Shown piece by piece: positions 50,541 to 61,314 of a stretch of DNA of 64,000 nucleotides; positions within the stretch are counted from its first letter, which is position 1, and the number at the start of each line of letters is the position of its first letter. A program made the translations under genes and the position numbers. Source of the stretch: Burkholderiales bacterium PBB2 (lineage in GTDB: Bacteria; Pseudomonadota; Gammaproteobacteria; Burkholderiales; Burkholderiaceae_C); assembly GCA_002255955.1 (NCBI GenBank), contig NKIM01000011.1:83226-147225 (forward strand). The letters are read 5' to 3'. The notes under the pieces are model-generated. The model was given only the letters and a program-made list of their open reading frames with translations, searched no databases and had not been told where the DNA came from.

Positions 50541-53528
50541 TCAGCCGCACTGCCCCACATAGCCACAGGCGGTGCAGAAGTCGCAGCCGTCCTTGTGGAT
50601 CATGGTGCGGTTGCCGCATTCCGGGCAAGGCTTGCCGGCCTGGGCCTGCAGAGCGCCGGCGCTGCTGGCCTTGCGCGCGCTGATCGGCGCTTGCAGCAAG
50701 CCCATCTCCACCAGAGGCAGGCCTTGCTCGTCCAGCACGCCCAGCATGGCGTAGCGGTGGATGATCAGGCGCGCGACATAGGCCACGGTCGAGGGCCAGA
50801 TCTGCTGGCGCCGCTCACCCGAAAGGTTAGGCACCGGCGCCATGAAGTGGCCCAGCGGTTCACCGACATTGAGCAGCTTGCGCAGCTTCATGCCGATCCA
50901 GGCCGGGTCCATCACACGCATGTCCAGGCTCAGCAGACGGGCCATGCCGTCCAGGGCCTTGGGGTAGTTACCCGAGAAGCCCATGGCGCAGGGCCGGGTG
51001 ACAAAGCCGCCGTCCGGCGTGGGCAGGCTGACCTCTTTCAGGGTCAGTGTGAATTGCTCGTTCGTGGCCGGGTTGTCCACGTCCACCGCCCAGGCCAGGG
51101 TGCCCATGGTGCTGGTGCGCGGCTCCTCGCGGCTGAACATGGCATCGATCACCGGCGTGGCGCCGCCCTCGGCCAGGGCGCCCAGCTGCTCGCAGCGCCA
51201 GCGGATGACGGCGGCCGTGGCCGCCACCACGCCGGGGAAGAGGCGCTGCTCGCCGCCCGGCGGCATGGCCATCTCAAACGAACGCTCCTCGGCCACGGTG
51301 GCCAGGGCGTCGAGCTTGAGGCGCAGCCAGGCCGCGTCATTGCTGCGCAAATCCATGGACAAGGTCTTGGCCACGGCCGACAGGCCGCGCGGCTGCTCGG
51401 CGCCGTTGACCCAGACTTCAAACGGCAGGTTCTTGCCGAACAGGCCGGCATCGGGCCCCTCGGCCGGAAGCTCGCCGACGAAGAGGGCAAAGTCGCCATG
51501 CGGGTGGCGGATCATGTAGCTCCAGGCCGGGTTGCCATTCGGCAGCTCGGGCCGGCTGGGCCAGCGCAGCGAGGCCAGCACGGCATTGGGCAGGCGCGAG
51601 ACCAGCATGCGCTGGTTGCCGCCGTCCGAGGCCACCGGCTTGAGCGGCTCGGGTGAGCTGACCGCGGCAGCCGGCGCCGGCTGGGCCGATTCAACGCTGA
51701 GCACCGAACCGAGCACGCTATTGGGCCGGTAGGTGGCCAGGCCCTTGAGGCCGCTCTTCCAGGCCTGCGTGTACAGGTCCTGGAAATCGGCGTAGGGGTA
51801 GTCGGCCGGCACATTGACGGTCTTGGAGATCGAGGTGTCCACAAAGGGCGCCACCGCCGCCACCATCAAGGCATGGTCGGAGGCCGAGAGCTCCAGCGCC
51901 GTGACGAAGGCCGGTGACAGCGGCGCATCACTGCCGAACATATGGCGGTACAGGCGCCAGGCATGGTCCTCGACCGCGTACTCCTTGTAGCTGCCATCGG
52001 GCATGCGCTTCTTGCGGGTGTAGCTCCAGCTGAAGGCCGGCTCGATGCCGTTGGAGGCGTTGTCGGCAAAGGCCAGGCTGATGGTGCCGGTGGGCGCAAT
52101 TGACAGCAGGTGCGAGTTGCGCAGGCCCTGGGCGCGGATCTTGTCCTTCAGGCCTTGCGGCAGGCGCGAGGCGAAGTTGCCGCCCGAGAGGTAGAGGTCG
52201 GCATTGAAAAGCGGGAAGGCGCCGCGCTCCATCGCCAGATCGGCCGAGGCCTCGTAGGCGGCGTCGCGCATCAGGGTGCTGATCTCGCTGGCCATGGCGC
52301 GCGCGGCTTCGCTGTCGTAGCGCAGGTTCAGCATCACCAGGGTGTCACCCAGGCCGGTGAAACCCAGGCCGACGCGGCGCTTGTTGCGCGCCTCCTGCTG
52401 CTGCGCGGGCAGGGGCCAGGGCGTCACGTCGAGCACGTTGTCCAGCATGCGGGTGGCCGTTCGGCAGACCTCGGCAAAGGCCTCGCCGTCGAAGCTGGCG
52501 TCCAGGCCAAATGGCTGACGCACGAAATGCGTGAGGTTGACCGAACCCAGGCAGCAGCAGCCGTAAGGCGGCAGCGGTTGCTCGGCACAGGGGTTGGTGG
52601 CCGAGATCGACTCGCAGTAGTACAGATTGTTGTCGGCGTTGATGCGGTCCAGGAAGAGCACGCCGGGCTCGGCATGGTCATACGTGGAGCGCATCACCAT
52701 GTCCCAGAGCTCGCGCGCCTGCAGCTTGCGGTAGACCCAGAGGCCATCGCCGCGCTGGTAGGCGCCGGCCGCGCGCTGCTTGGCACCGGGCTCGGCCTTG
52801 TGCACAAGTTCAATCTCGGCGTTCGCCTCCACGGCCTGCATGAACACATCGGTCACGCCGACCGAGATGTTGAAGTTCTTCAGATCGCCCTTGTCCTTGG
52901 CGCGGATGAACTCTTCGACATCGGGGTGGTCGCAGCGCAGCACGCCCATCTGCGCGCCACGGCGCGCACCGGCCGATTCCACCGTCTCGCAGCTGCGGTC
53001 GAACACCCGCATATAGCTGACCGGGCCGGAGGCGCTGCTCTGGGTCGAGCCGACCCAGGCGCCGCGCGGGCGGATGCGGGAGAAGTCGTAACCGACGCCG
53101 CCGCCGCGGCGCATGGTCTCGGCCGCCTCAGTCAAGGCGGTGTAGATGCCCGGGTGGCCATCGTCCAGCGAGGCAATCGAATCACCGACCGGCTGCACAA
53201 AGCAGTTGATCAAGGTGGCGCTGAGCTCGGTGCCGGCGGCGGAGTTGATGCGGCCGGCCGGCACGAAGCCGCGGCGCTGGGCATCGAGGAATTTCGCTTC
53301 CCACTCGGCCCGGGCTTCGGGCGCCTCGGCCTGGGCCAGGGCGCGCGCCACGCGCAGGCGCAGCTCGTCCAGGCTCTGCTCCTCGCCTTTCGCGTACTTC
53401 TCCAGCAGCACCTCAGCGCTGATCTCCTGGGCCGGCAGAGCGGCCGGCGCCGCCAGGGGCTGGCGCTGCGGCGCCAGGCTGTCTTCGAAATCGAACTGGG
53501 TGGCTTGAGGCGTGCTGGGCGAGCTCAT
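50541..53528 (-). CDS. nrdJ: Adenosylcobalamin-dependent (class II) ribonucleoside-diphosphate reductase NrdJ, 995 aa
   Basis: Reduces ribonucleotides without oxygen using B12. Key blocks: [40 protein letters not shown], then [45 protein letters not shown] (Cys-x-Glu active site), and [20 protein letters not shown]. The C-terminal third has TSCPD-like modules ([23 protein letters not shown]) and ends in a zinc-ribbon [31 protein letters not shown] 53528 begins MSSPSTPQ; the frame extends to 53663 without support. No cobalamin riboswitch core was recognised upstream. Confidence 0.95.
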   Translation of the reverse strand: MSSPSTPQATQFDFEDSLAPQRQPLAAPAALPAQEISAEVLLEKYAKGEEQSLDELRLRVARALAQAEAPEARAEWEAKFLDAQRRGFVPAGRINSAAGTELSATLINCFVQPVGDSIASLDDGHPGIYTALTEAAETMRRGGGVGYDFSRIRPRGAWVGSTQSSASGPVSYMRVFDRSCETVESAGARRGAQMGVLRCDHPDVEEFIRAKDKGDLKNFNISVGVTDVFMQAVEANAEIELVHKAEPGAKQRAAGAYQRGDGLWVYRKLQARELWDMVMRSTYDHAEPGVLFLDRINADNNLYYCESISATNPCAEQPLPPYGCCCLGSVNLTHFVRQPFGLDASFDGEAFAEVCRTATRMLDNVLDVTPWPLPAQQQEARNKRRVGLGFTGLGDTLVMLNLRYDSEAARAMASEISTLMRDAAYEASADLAMERGAFPLFNADLYLSGGNFASRLPQGLKDKIRAQGLRNSHLLSIAPTGTISLAFADNASNGIEPAFSWSYTRKKRMPDGSYKEYAVEDHAWRLYRHMFGSDAPLSPAFVTALELSASDHALMVAAVAPFVDTSISKTVNVPADYPYADFQDLYTQAWKSGLKGLATYRPNSVLGSVLSVESAQPAPAAAVSSPEPLKPVASDGGNQRMLVSRLPNAVLASLRWPSRPELPNGNPAWSYMIRHPHGDFALFVGELPAEGPDAGLFGKNLPFEVWVNGAEQPRGLSAVAKTLSMDLRSNDAAWLRLKLDALATVAEERSFEMAMPPGGEQRLFPGVVAATAAVIRWRCEQLGALAEGGATPVIDAMFSREEPRTSTMGTLAWAVDVDNPATNEQFTLTLKEVSLPTPDGGFVTRPCAMGFSGNYPKALDGMARLLSLDMRVMDPAWIGMKLRKLLNVGEPLGHFMAPVPNLSGERRQQIWPSTVAYVARLIIHRYAMLGVLDEQGLPLVEMGLLQAPISARKASSAGALQAQAGKPCPECGNRTMIHKDGCDFCTACGYVGQCG

Positions 53529-53814
53529 ACGGGGTACTCCGGGGCGCAAAATCAGGTCTGAATCGTGGCGGCTGGCCGGGCCATGAAAGCCCGGCTGCGC
53601 ATGCTGCATCCATCTTAGCGAGCCCGTTTTGACCCGGATCAGCAGATGGACCTGCCCGGCCAAGGCGGCGTCCGCACAAAAATAAATATGTCAGCGGCCA
53701 CTCGCTTTTCAGACCTCGGGAACACAGGTTTGCAAGCTTCTGCAAGCTGGCTGTCTTGCTGAATTTGACCCAAAAAAGATTTCACCAATTGACAAGCACC
53801 CAGGCTCGCGCCAC
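53529..53814. promoter_or_regulatory. Divergent region between nrdJ and alkB with direct repeats
   Basis: No gene. TGCAAGCT occurs twice in direct repeat at 53731-53738 and 53741-53748, one helical turn apart. An AT-rich patch at about 53675-53692 would suit the nrdJ promoter on the minus strand. I see no B12 riboswitch core and no convincing NrdR box. Confidence 0.45.
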
Positions 53815-54468
53815 ATGAATCTCGACCTGTTTGATGACGCTCAGGAGCCACCGCCGGCCCGGCAGGACCTGGCCCCCGGCGCCGTGTTGCTGCGCGGCCG
53901 GGCGCTGGCCCAGGCGCCCCAGCTGCTGGCCGCCGCCGAGGGTGTGATGGCCGCGGCCAATCTGCGCCATTGGCTCACCCCCGGCGGCCGGCGCATGGCG
54001 GTGGCGATGACGAACTGCGGCCCCTTGGGCTGGGTTTCGGATGCGCGCGGCTACCGCTACCAATCAAGGGACCCGCTGAGCGGCCAGCCCTGGCCGGCGC
54101 TGCCGCCGGTGATCGCCGAGCTGGCCGTGGCGGTGGCCGAGGAAGCCGGCTACCCCGGTTTTCGGCCCGACGCCTGCCTGGTCAACCGCTACCTGCCCGG
54201 CACACCGCTGAGCCTGCACCAGGACCGCGACGAGCAGGATCTGCGGCAACCCATCGTCTCCATATCCCTGGGCCTGCCGGCCATGTTTCTGTTCGGCGGC
54301 CTGAGCCGCAGCGAGCGGCCGGCGCGCTGGCCGCTGCAGCATGGCGATGTGCTGGTCTGGGGCGGGCCCTCGCGCCTGGCCTTCCACGGCGTGCAGGCGC
54401 TGGCGCCGGGCCGTCACCCGCTGCTGGGCGAGCAGCGCATCAACCTGACCTTGCGCTGCGCGGGATGA
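53815..54468 (+). CDS. alkB: AlkB-family DNA demethylase, 217 aa
   Basis: Fe(II)/2-oxoglutarate dioxygenase that repairs alkylated bases. Metal ligands are H135 and D137 (LHQDRDEQ) and H191 (LAFHGVQ); the 2-oxoglutarate Arg is in INLTLRCAG. The MTNCGPLGWVSDARGYRY loop and ACLVNRYLPGTPLSLHQD are typical. Length equals E. coli AlkB. Divergent from nrdJ; ATG 53815 is close to a TTGACA at 53789-53794, too near to serve as its own -35. Confidence 0.96.
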   Translation: MNLDLFDDAQEPPPARQDLAPGAVLLRGRALAQAPQLLAAAEGVMAAANLRHWLTPGGRRMAVAMTNCGPLGWVSDARGYRYQSRDPLSGQPWPALPPVIAELAVAVAEEAGYPGFRPDACLVNRYLPGTPLSLHQDRDEQDLRQPIVSISLGLPAMFLFGGLSRSERPARWPLQHGDVLVWGGPSRLAFHGVQALAPGRHPLLGEQRINLTLRCAG

Positions 54469-54505
54469 ACGAAGATGCAGGCCGTCGCTGCAGCGAAAGG
54501 CTTTC

Positions 54506-54988
54506 ATGTCCACCCATCACGCCACCATCCGCTGGGCCCTGGGCCCCGATGAAGACTTCACCGGCCGGCGCTACAGCCGCGCCCACCGCTGGCAGTTCGA
54601 CGGCGGCGCCGATGTGGCGGCCTCCAGCTCGCCCACGGTTGTGCGCCGGCCCTTCTCCGACCCCAGCGCGGTGGACCCCGAGGAGGCCTTCATCGCCGCC
54701 CTGTCCAGCTGCCACATGCTCTGGTTCCTGGACCTGGCGGCCCGCGCCGGCTATGTGGTGACCCGCTACGACGACCCGGCCGAAGGCCTGATGGCCCAGA
54801 ACGAAGCCGGGCAGGATGCCATCACCGAGGTGATGCTGCGGCCCGAAGTGCAGTTTGGCGGCGCCAAAGCACCCGACGAGGCGGCCGTGCAGGCCTTGCA
54901 CCATGCCGCCCACGAGCATTGCTTCATCGCCAACTCGGTGCGCAGCCACGTGCGCTGCGAAGGCAGCTGGAGCTACCTGGCAACTTGA
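54506..54988 (+). CDS. OsmC-family peroxiredoxin-like protein, 160 aa
   Basis: OsmC/Ohr fold with the two Cys: AALSSCHMLWFLDLAARAG (first Cys about 71) and HEHCFIANSVRSHV (second about 135), as required for hydroperoxide reduction. The DPEEAFIAALSSCHML block and IANSV are typical of the OsmC subgroup. ATG 54506 begins 37 bases after alkB and may be co-transcribed as a stress gene. Its last 16 bases overlap the convergent GNAT gene. Confidence 0.92.
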   Translation: MSTHHATIRWALGPDEDFTGRRYSRAHRWQFDGGADVAASSSPTVVRRPFSDPSAVDPEEAFIAALSSCHMLWFLDLAARAGYVVTRYDDPAEGLMAQNEAGQDAITEVMLRPEVQFGGAKAPDEAAVQALHHAAHEHCFIANSVRSHVRCEGSWSYLAT

Positions 54989-55545
54989 GCGGAGCGCAGC
55001 AAGCGGTAGTGATGCTCCACGCAGGCTTCACCGCGAAACACCGCGGCCTGGCTGTCCACCCGCGCAAAGCCCAGGCGCTCCAGCAAGCGGATGGAGCCGA
55101 GGTTGCGCGCATCGGTGATGCCACGAACTTCGGCCGCCGGTGAGCAGGCCCACAGCAAAGCGATCAGCGCCCCCACGCCTTCGGCCGCCAGGCCCTGGCC
55201 TTGGCGGGCCGCATGCAGGCTGAAACCGATCTCGACGGACGCCGAGTCAGCCGCCAGGCACATGCCGATGTCACCGATCAAGCGATCGCTGCCCGCCTCG
55301 GCCAGACCGAGCTGGCACCAGGCGCCGGGCTGCAGCAGGGGCGCGCTGGCCATCTCCTGCAAAAAGGCCAGGGCCTGGGCATCGCTCTGCGCCTGCCAGC
55401 CTTGGTACAGCCCGACCTGCGGGTCCTGACGGTAAGCCTGAAAGTCCGCCAGATCGCTGGCACGCAAACGGCGCAGGATGAGCCGAGCGCTGCGCTGCGG
55501 CAGCTCAGCCTCCAGCGAGCTCATGCCGGTTTCAGCCACGGCCAT
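54973..55545 (-). CDS. GNAT-family N-acetyltransferase (RimJ/RimL-type), 190 aa
   Basis: Starts with SARLILRRLRASDLADFQAY RQDP, and the acetyl-CoA motif A region is ARQGQGLAAEGVGALIALLW, followed by the RNLGSIRLLERLGFARVD block typical of RimJ/RimL-like enzymes. Overlaps 16 bases with OsmC convergently and shares one base with the upstream gene. Substrate (protein N-terminus, antibiotic or small molecule) unknown. Confidence 0.88.
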   Translation of the reverse strand: MAVAETGMSSLEAELPQRSARLILRRLRASDLADFQAYRQDPQVGLYQGWQAQSDAQALAFLQEMASAPLLQPGAWCQLGLAEAGSDRLIGDIGMCLAADSASVEIGFSLHAARQGQGLAAEGVGALIALLWACSPAAEVRGITDARNLGSIRLLERLGFARVDSQAAVFRGEACVEHHYRLLRSAQVAR

Positions 55546-56075
55546 CAGCCCTGCGCCGAGCGCGCCGCCACCTTGGCCTTGACCTCGTCCGGCGACCAGA
55601 AGAACCAGTCGCGCTCCTGCATCAGCGCACGCAGGGCCTCGCTCTGGCCCTGGTTGACCTTGCCCGGGATCAGGCCCAGGCGAAGCCGGGTCTGCTCAGC
55701 GATCTGGCCCAGCTCCAGCAGCTGCTGCTGCAGACGGGTGAAGACCACCTGGCGGTAGAGATCGCTGGTGAAGAGCTTGAAGCGGCCGGTGGGCACCTCG
55801 TGAACTTCCTGCATCTGCGCCAGCTTGACGCCGGGGGTGTCCTGGTAGGCCTTGACCTCCAGCACCAGCAGCTCCTGGCGGCCCGGGTGGTAGGCCAGCA
55901 TGTCGATCTCGGGCTTGGGCGCCGAGGTCTTGCCGATCTGGCGCTTTTCATCCTGCGTCAGCGCGACCTTGAAACCACGGCGCACCCAAAAGCCCGCTTC
56001 TTCCAGCAACAAGGCGACGATGTTCTCGAATTTGTCGACGCCCACGATCAGGCGCTGCTGCTGCTGTTCACTCAT
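55545..56075 (-). CDS. PD-(D/E)XK nuclease-like protein, 176 aa
   Basis: A restriction-endonuclease-like core is visible: an N-terminal helix with FENIVALLLEEAGFWVRRGF, then PEIDMLAYHPGRQELLVLEV KAYQ, giving the D-(x)n-E-x-K triad (the Asp of EIDML, E and K of LEVKAY). The C-terminal half is helical. Start at ATG 56075; a GTG at 56093 adds six residues. It overlaps the GNAT start by one base. Not next to a methylase, so not a plain restriction system. Related stand-alone proteins are often of unknown role. Confidence 0.7.
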   Translation of the reverse strand: MSEQQQQRLIVGVDKFENIVALLLEEAGFWVRRGFKVALTQDEKRQIGKTSAPKPEIDMLAYHPGRQELLVLEVKAYQDTPGVKLAQMQEVHEVPTGRFKLFTSDLYRQVVFTRLQQQLLELGQIAEQTRLRLGLIPGKVNQGQSEALRALMQERDWFFWSPDEVKAKVAARSAQG

Positions 56076-56148
56076 CTTTTCTATCCCACTCACCGGCTAA
56101 CCGAACAGCGGGAAGTCTAGCTGCGGGCCGGCGCCTGATTCACTGGCT

Positions 56149-58613
56149 TCAACGCAAGGCCTCCACCGGCTGCAGGCCCAAGGCCAGTCGGATGTGGCGC
56201 GCCGCAGCCAAGACGGTGATGCCCAGGGTCAGCAAGGCCGCCACCAGCAAGGGCAAGGCCAAGCCCGGCAGCGGCGCCAGGCGGTCGACAAAACCGTCGA
56301 GGTAGGCCATGCCCGCCAGGCCGGCCAGAGGCAGGCCCAGGATGCCGGCCAGCAGCAGCGGGCCACGGAACTCGCGCGCCACTTCGGCGGCAATGTCGGC
56401 ATGGCTGGCGCCATGCAAGCGACGCAGGACCAGCTCGGTGCGACGGCGGCGCAAGGTATCGGCCACCAGGGCGTAGGCGCCCAGCATGGCCACGCCGACC
56501 GCCAGCAGGGCGACGACGCTGAGCACCTGGCGCAGCTGCTCTTCCTGGCGGTAGACCAGGGCGGTCTGCTCCTCGGCGCTCCAGATCAGATGCCCCAGCG
56601 GCGGGCCATGGGTGCGCCAGACCTCCTCCAGGCCGGCGCGCAAGGCGCGGGCATCGGGACCGTAGACCGTCAAGTCCCACTGCGGCGCATCGCTGAGCAC
56701 AAAGCCTTGCGGCTGGGCCGCATCGCGCGCCGATTCTTGCTTGATGTCATGGACCACCGCCACCACCCGGCGCTGCTCCTGGCCCTCCTTGACTTGATCA
56801 CCACCGCCGCGCAACACGGCGCCCACGGCCGCCTGCGGTGTGGCAAAGCCCAGCAGGCGCGCCGCCTTGGCGTCGATCACCAGGCGCCCCTCGCCGCTGC
56901 CCTGCTCGGGCGCGCCGGCCAGCACTTTCATGCCGTAGGTGACGAAGTAGCTCGGCGAGACCGTGGTCATGCGCAGCATCTGCCTGGCGCCGCTGGGGCT
57001 GACGTGCAATTCACTCGGACCCCAATGGTCCATGGCCGGGCGGGCCGTGCTGAAGGCGAAATGCTGGATGGCGGGATGCTGGCGCAGGCCATCGACAAAG
57101 GCATCGAGCTTGGGCACGAAATCGCGCTCGACCATGGCGCTGAGCACCAGGCGGTTGCGGGTCTCGAAGCCGCGGTCCAGCTGCAGCAGGTGGCGGTGCT
57201 GCAAAGCCATCACCCCGCTCAATGCCAGCAGCAGCAAGGCGCCGCCCAGCTGCAGGCTCAACAAGCCCTGGCGCAGGCGCCGGCCCCAGGGCCCTTCGCT
57301 GACCGTGCGGCCTTGCAAGGCTGGAGCCGGCACCTGGCGCAGGGCCAGGGTGGCCGGCAAGGCCAGGCTCAGCGGCAGCAGCACCAGTTGCAGCAGCAAG
57401 AGGCCTTGCCAGGCCGGCGCCGGCAGCGCGTCCACCACCGGGCGCTGGGCGCTCAGGCCCAGCCAGTCGGCGGCGGCCGGGCCCAGCCACCAGGCCAGCA
57501 TGGCCGCGCCAGCGGCGGCCAGGCCCAAGGTGATCAAGAGTTCGGCACACCAGAGCTGCAGCAGCTGGCCACCGCTGGCGCCCAGGCTGCGGCGCAGCGC
57601 CGTCTCGCGCTGGCGCTGCAGCAGCTGGGCCGCCTGCAAGTTCATGGTGTTGATGGCGGCCAGCAGCAGGAGCAAACCGCTGGCGGCGCCCAGGGCCGTC
57701 AGCACGGTCCAGAGCAAGTCCTGGCCCTCGAGCGGAAGCTGGGGCAGGGGCAGCGCGCGGAAATCGGCCGCGGCCGGGTCTGCCCCGGCGGTTTTCCGTT
57801 CGGCCGGCAGCTTGTCGTGCAGCGGATGGGCGCGGTAGGCGGCAGCCAGCAAGGGCGCGAGCTGCTGGATTTCAGCGCCCGGGCGCAAGCGCGCATAAAT
57901 CTGCGCATTGCCCTTGTGGATGCCCTCCAGCGCCTCGGGGCTGTCGAGCAGGCCGCCGCGGAAATCCACGCCCGCCAGCTCGAAGCTGGCCATGGCCTCA
58001 TGCGCCGCGTCCAGGGTGCTGCGGCTGTCGAGCGCCGGGATCACCGCCGTCACCGTGTAGCTCTTGCCCCGGCATTCGACGATGCGGCCCAGGGCCTGGG
58101 CCAGGGGCAGATCGCCCCAGAGCTTGCGCACCAGCTTGGGCGTCAGGGCGATGGCGTCCTTGCGGGCCAGGGTGGCGGCCAGGTCGCCATGCAGGGTCTT
58201 CAAGCCCATCAGCGGCACCAGATCGGGGTCGGCAATCAGCACCCGCACCACCTCGACGCGGCTCTGGCCATCGCCGCTCATCTGCAAGGTGAAGCCCTCG
58301 CTGCTGCTGCGGCTGATCTGCTCCAGCGGCAGGCCGCGGGTCTTGAGCCAGGGCACCAGGCCGGCCGGCGCGGCCAGCTGCCAGTCGCTCTCCGCACCGC
58401 CTTCGCCCTTGGCATGAGGGCGGAAGTCCAGCATCACCACACGCTCGGGCGCCGGCACACCGGGATCGATGGCGCTGCGCGACAGGGCCAGCACGGCCAC
58501 CAGCAAGCAGGCCGCCTGCGCCAGCATCAAGCCACCGGCAGAAACCAGGGTGGCGGCGCGGCGCTGGCGCAAGCCGGCCCAGGCTTCGCGCAGCAGCAGA
58601 GTCAGCGGGCCGC

Positions 58614-58617
<4 letters not shown>
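56149..58617 (-). CDS. MacB/FtsX-like ABC transporter permease, 822 aa
   Basis: Two MacB-type periplasmic modules and two sets of FtsX helices: TM1 at about 20-45, core domain (about 50-290), TM2-4 (about 300-390, LLLLLAAINTMNLQAAQLLQ), second half with TM around 450-475, core domain (about 480-690), and the last three helices (about 700-815), ending LGLQPVEALR as MacB-like permeases do. Forms the exporter with the ATPase at 58614. ATG 58617 overlaps that gene by 4 bases. Probably extrudes a peptide, lipid or lipoprotein; no membrane-fusion or outer-membrane partner is next to it. Confidence 0.9.
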
Positions 58618-59300
<683 letters not shown>

Positions 59301-59412
59301 GAGGTGATGGCTGCGCCCGCGGCGGGCGTCGGCAAAAAAGATGGGACCTGCGGAAGACTTCAGCCCCGGCCCTGCCAGCATCGCCGCCCCGCAAGCGGGC
59401 CGCCAAGCCCCC

Positions 59413-59428
59413 TGTCCGCTTCCGGACA
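59413..59428. promoter_or_regulatory. Palindrome TGTCCG-N4-CGGACA, candidate response-regulator operator
   Basis: Perfect 6-bp arms with a 4-base centre (CTTC), in the 162-base gap between the divergent exporter and two-component genes. Fis-type response regulators bind short dyads, so it is likely the site by which this regulator controls both sides. Confidence 0.65.
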
Positions 59429-59462
59429 CCGGGCTGGCGCGCGCGTGCGAGCTGCTGCGAAG

Positions 59463-60095
59463 ATGCAGGCCGTGAACGAACACGAAGCTTTGGCCTTGCC
59501 GCCCGCCCACCAGATCCTGCTGCTCGACGACGACCCCGGCGTCGGCCTGGCCGCCCAGCTGCTGCTGCAGCGCCGGGTAGCGCCCATCCATTGCCTGCGC
59601 CGGCCGGCCGAGTTGATGGCCGCCCTGGACCGGCTGCGCCCCAGCCTCTTGCTGCTGGACCTGAACTTCGGCCCCGGCCGCAGCGACGGCGCCCAAGGCC
59701 TGCAGCTGCTGGCCGAGGTGCAGGCCCGGCCGCAGGCGCCGCTGGTGGTGGTGATGACGGCCTACGCCGACATCGATCTGGCCGTGCAGGCCCTCAAGCG
59801 CGGTGCCTTCGACTTTCTGACCAAGCCCTGGGACAACGTGCGCCTGATCGCCACATGCCGCGAGGCCTTGCAGCGGGTGGATCAGCAACAACAGACGAGC
59901 CGGCAAGACCTGACCCCACCGCTTACATCGAAACCCGAGCTGACGCCTGACAGCGACCGCTCCCTCGCCGCCCAGGAGCGCGCCGCCGTGCTGGCCGCTA
60001 TGGCCGAGGCCGAGGGCAATCTCAGCGCCGCCGCCCGCATCCTGGGCCTGTCGCGTGCGGCCCTCTACCGGCGCCTGGACAAACATGGTCTTTGA
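59463..60095 (+). CDS. Response regulator with receiver and Fis-type HTH, 210 aa
   Basis: Receiver with acceptor D66 (LLLLDLNFGPGRSD), VVVMTAYADIDLA and the Lys of FLTKPWDN, then a linker and a C-terminal Fis-like HTH (AAMAEAEGNLSAAARILGLS RAALYRRLDKHGL). It has no sigma-54 AAA+ domain, so it is the short form seen in RegA/PrrA/ActR and related regulators. ATG 59463; an earlier in-frame ATG at 59268 overlaps the ABC gene antisense and is not supported. Overlaps the kinase gene by 11 bases; likely regulates the divergent exporter. Confidence 0.92.
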   Translation: MQAVNEHEALALPPAHQILLLDDDPGVGLAAQLLLQRRVAPIHCLRRPAELMAALDRLRPSLLLLDLNFGPGRSDGAQGLQLLAEVQARPQAPLVVVMTAYADIDLAVQALKRGAFDFLTKPWDNVRLIATCREALQRVDQQQQTSRQDLTPPLTSKPELTPDSDRSLAAQERAAVLAAMAEAEGNLSAAARILGLSRAALYRRLDKHGL

Positions 60096-61299
60096 ATCCT
60101 TGCGCCTGCTGGCGGCCGCCCTGCTCTGGGCCGCCGCCGGTGCACTGGGCCAGGCCCTGCTGGCACACGGGCCGCTGAGCGCGCGCGGCGCCCTGGGCCT
60201 GCTGCTGCTGACCGTGGCGGGCGCGGCCTGCGCCTGGCCCTTGCTGCGCGCCGCGGTGCAGCTGCGCCGCCGCCCGCCCCTGCCTTTGCCGCCCGAGCCG
60301 CCCTTGGCTATAGAGCAGCGCCAGCTGATCCTGTTGCAGACCCAGCTGGAACACCTGCCGGTGGCCGCCTGGGTGCTGCGCGAAAGCGCGGCGCAGCCCA
60401 CGCTGCAAGCCCTGAGCAGCAGGGCGCGCCGCCTGACAGCGCCCGGCGGCGTGCGCGAGCCCGCGGCCTTGCATGCTCTGCTTCGCCACCCCGGCACGCG
60501 CAGCGGCCCGGTGCTGCTGGACACCGAGCGCGGCAGCGAGCGCTGGCAGCTGCAGCGCCAGCCGCTCTCGCTGGACGGCGAACAGCAGACCTTGCTGGCC
60601 CTGGTGCCACTGGAGAACGAGCTGGAGGGTGAATCGCTGCAGGCCTGGCAGCAACTGGTGCAGGTGCTGACGCACGAGATCATGAATTCGCTGACGCCCA
60701 TCCAGAGCTTGAGCCAGACCGCCCAGCTGCTGCTGGACGAGCCGCCCCTGGTGGAAGCCGATCTGCGCAGCGCCCTGGCCGGCATCGAGCTGCGCGCGGC
60801 CGAGCTGGCGCGCTTTGTGCGCACCTACCGGCGTGTCAGCCAATGGCCGGCGCCGGTGCTGGCCCCGGTGGCGCTCGATGGTTTGCTGCAGCGGCTGCAG
60901 CAGGCGGTGGCCCCGGCCTGGCGCCAGCGCGGCGGCGAGGCCAGCTTTGAGCCGGCCAGCGCAGGCCTGTGCCTGCAAGCCGATGAAGGCCAGCTGGAGC
61001 AGGCCTTGCTGGCCCTGCTGCGCAATGCCGAGCAGGCCACCGAGGGCCTGAGCCAGCCACGCCTTTGGGTGCAGGCGCGCCAGGGCCGCGGCGGCCGGCT
61101 GCAGCTCAGCGTGCGCGACAACGGCCCCGGCGTGCCGCCGGGCCTGGAGCACAAGATCTTCATGCCCTTCTTCAGCGCCCGCGAAGGCGGCCAGGGCATC
61201 GGCCTGACCGTGGTGCGCCAGCTGGTGCACGGCATGGGCGGCCGCGTGCGCCATGTGCGGCCGCTGGAGGGTGGCGCGGCTTTTGTGTTGAGCTTTTGA
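60085..61299 (+). CDS. Membrane sensor histidine kinase, NtrY-like core, 404 aa
   Basis: Two N-terminal hydrophobic helices (about 5-25 and 40-60) with a very short loop, a PAS-like section, H-box with H197 (VLTHEIMNSLTPIQSL), N-box ALLALLRNAEQAT, G1 VRDNGPGVPPG and G2 GGQGIGLTVVRQLVHGMGGR. The HEIMNSLTPI form is typical of NtrY-like kinases. Starts inside the regulator gene (11-base overlap). Its near-absent periplasmic loop suggests it senses within the membrane, as in kinases that detect cell-envelope attack. Confidence 0.93.
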   Translation: MVFESLRLLAAALLWAAAGALGQALLAHGPLSARGALGLLLLTVAGAACAWPLLRAAVQLRRRPPLPLPPEPPLAIEQRQLILLQTQLEHLPVAAWVLRESAAQPTLQALSSRARRLTAPGGVREPAALHALLRHPGTRSGPVLLDTERGSERWQLQRQPLSLDGEQQTLLALVPLENELEGESLQAWQQLVQVLTHEIMNSLTPIQSLSQTAQLLLDEPPLVEADLRSALAGIELRAAELARFVRTYRRVSQWPAPVLAPVALDGLLQRLQQAVAPAWRQRGGEASFEPASAGLCLQADEGQLEQALLALLRNAEQATEGLSQPRLWVQARQGRGGRLQLSVRDNGPGVPPGLEHKIFMPFFSAREGGQGIGLTVVRQLVHGMGGRVRHVRPLEGGAAFVLSF

Positions 61300-61314
61300 G
61301 CGGCAAGCTCGGGC

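Noticed and set aside
53675..53692. Possible NrdR box upstream of nrdJ
   Set aside because: The AT-rich stretch has only ACA/TGT ends in common with the NrdR consensus and no real dyad.
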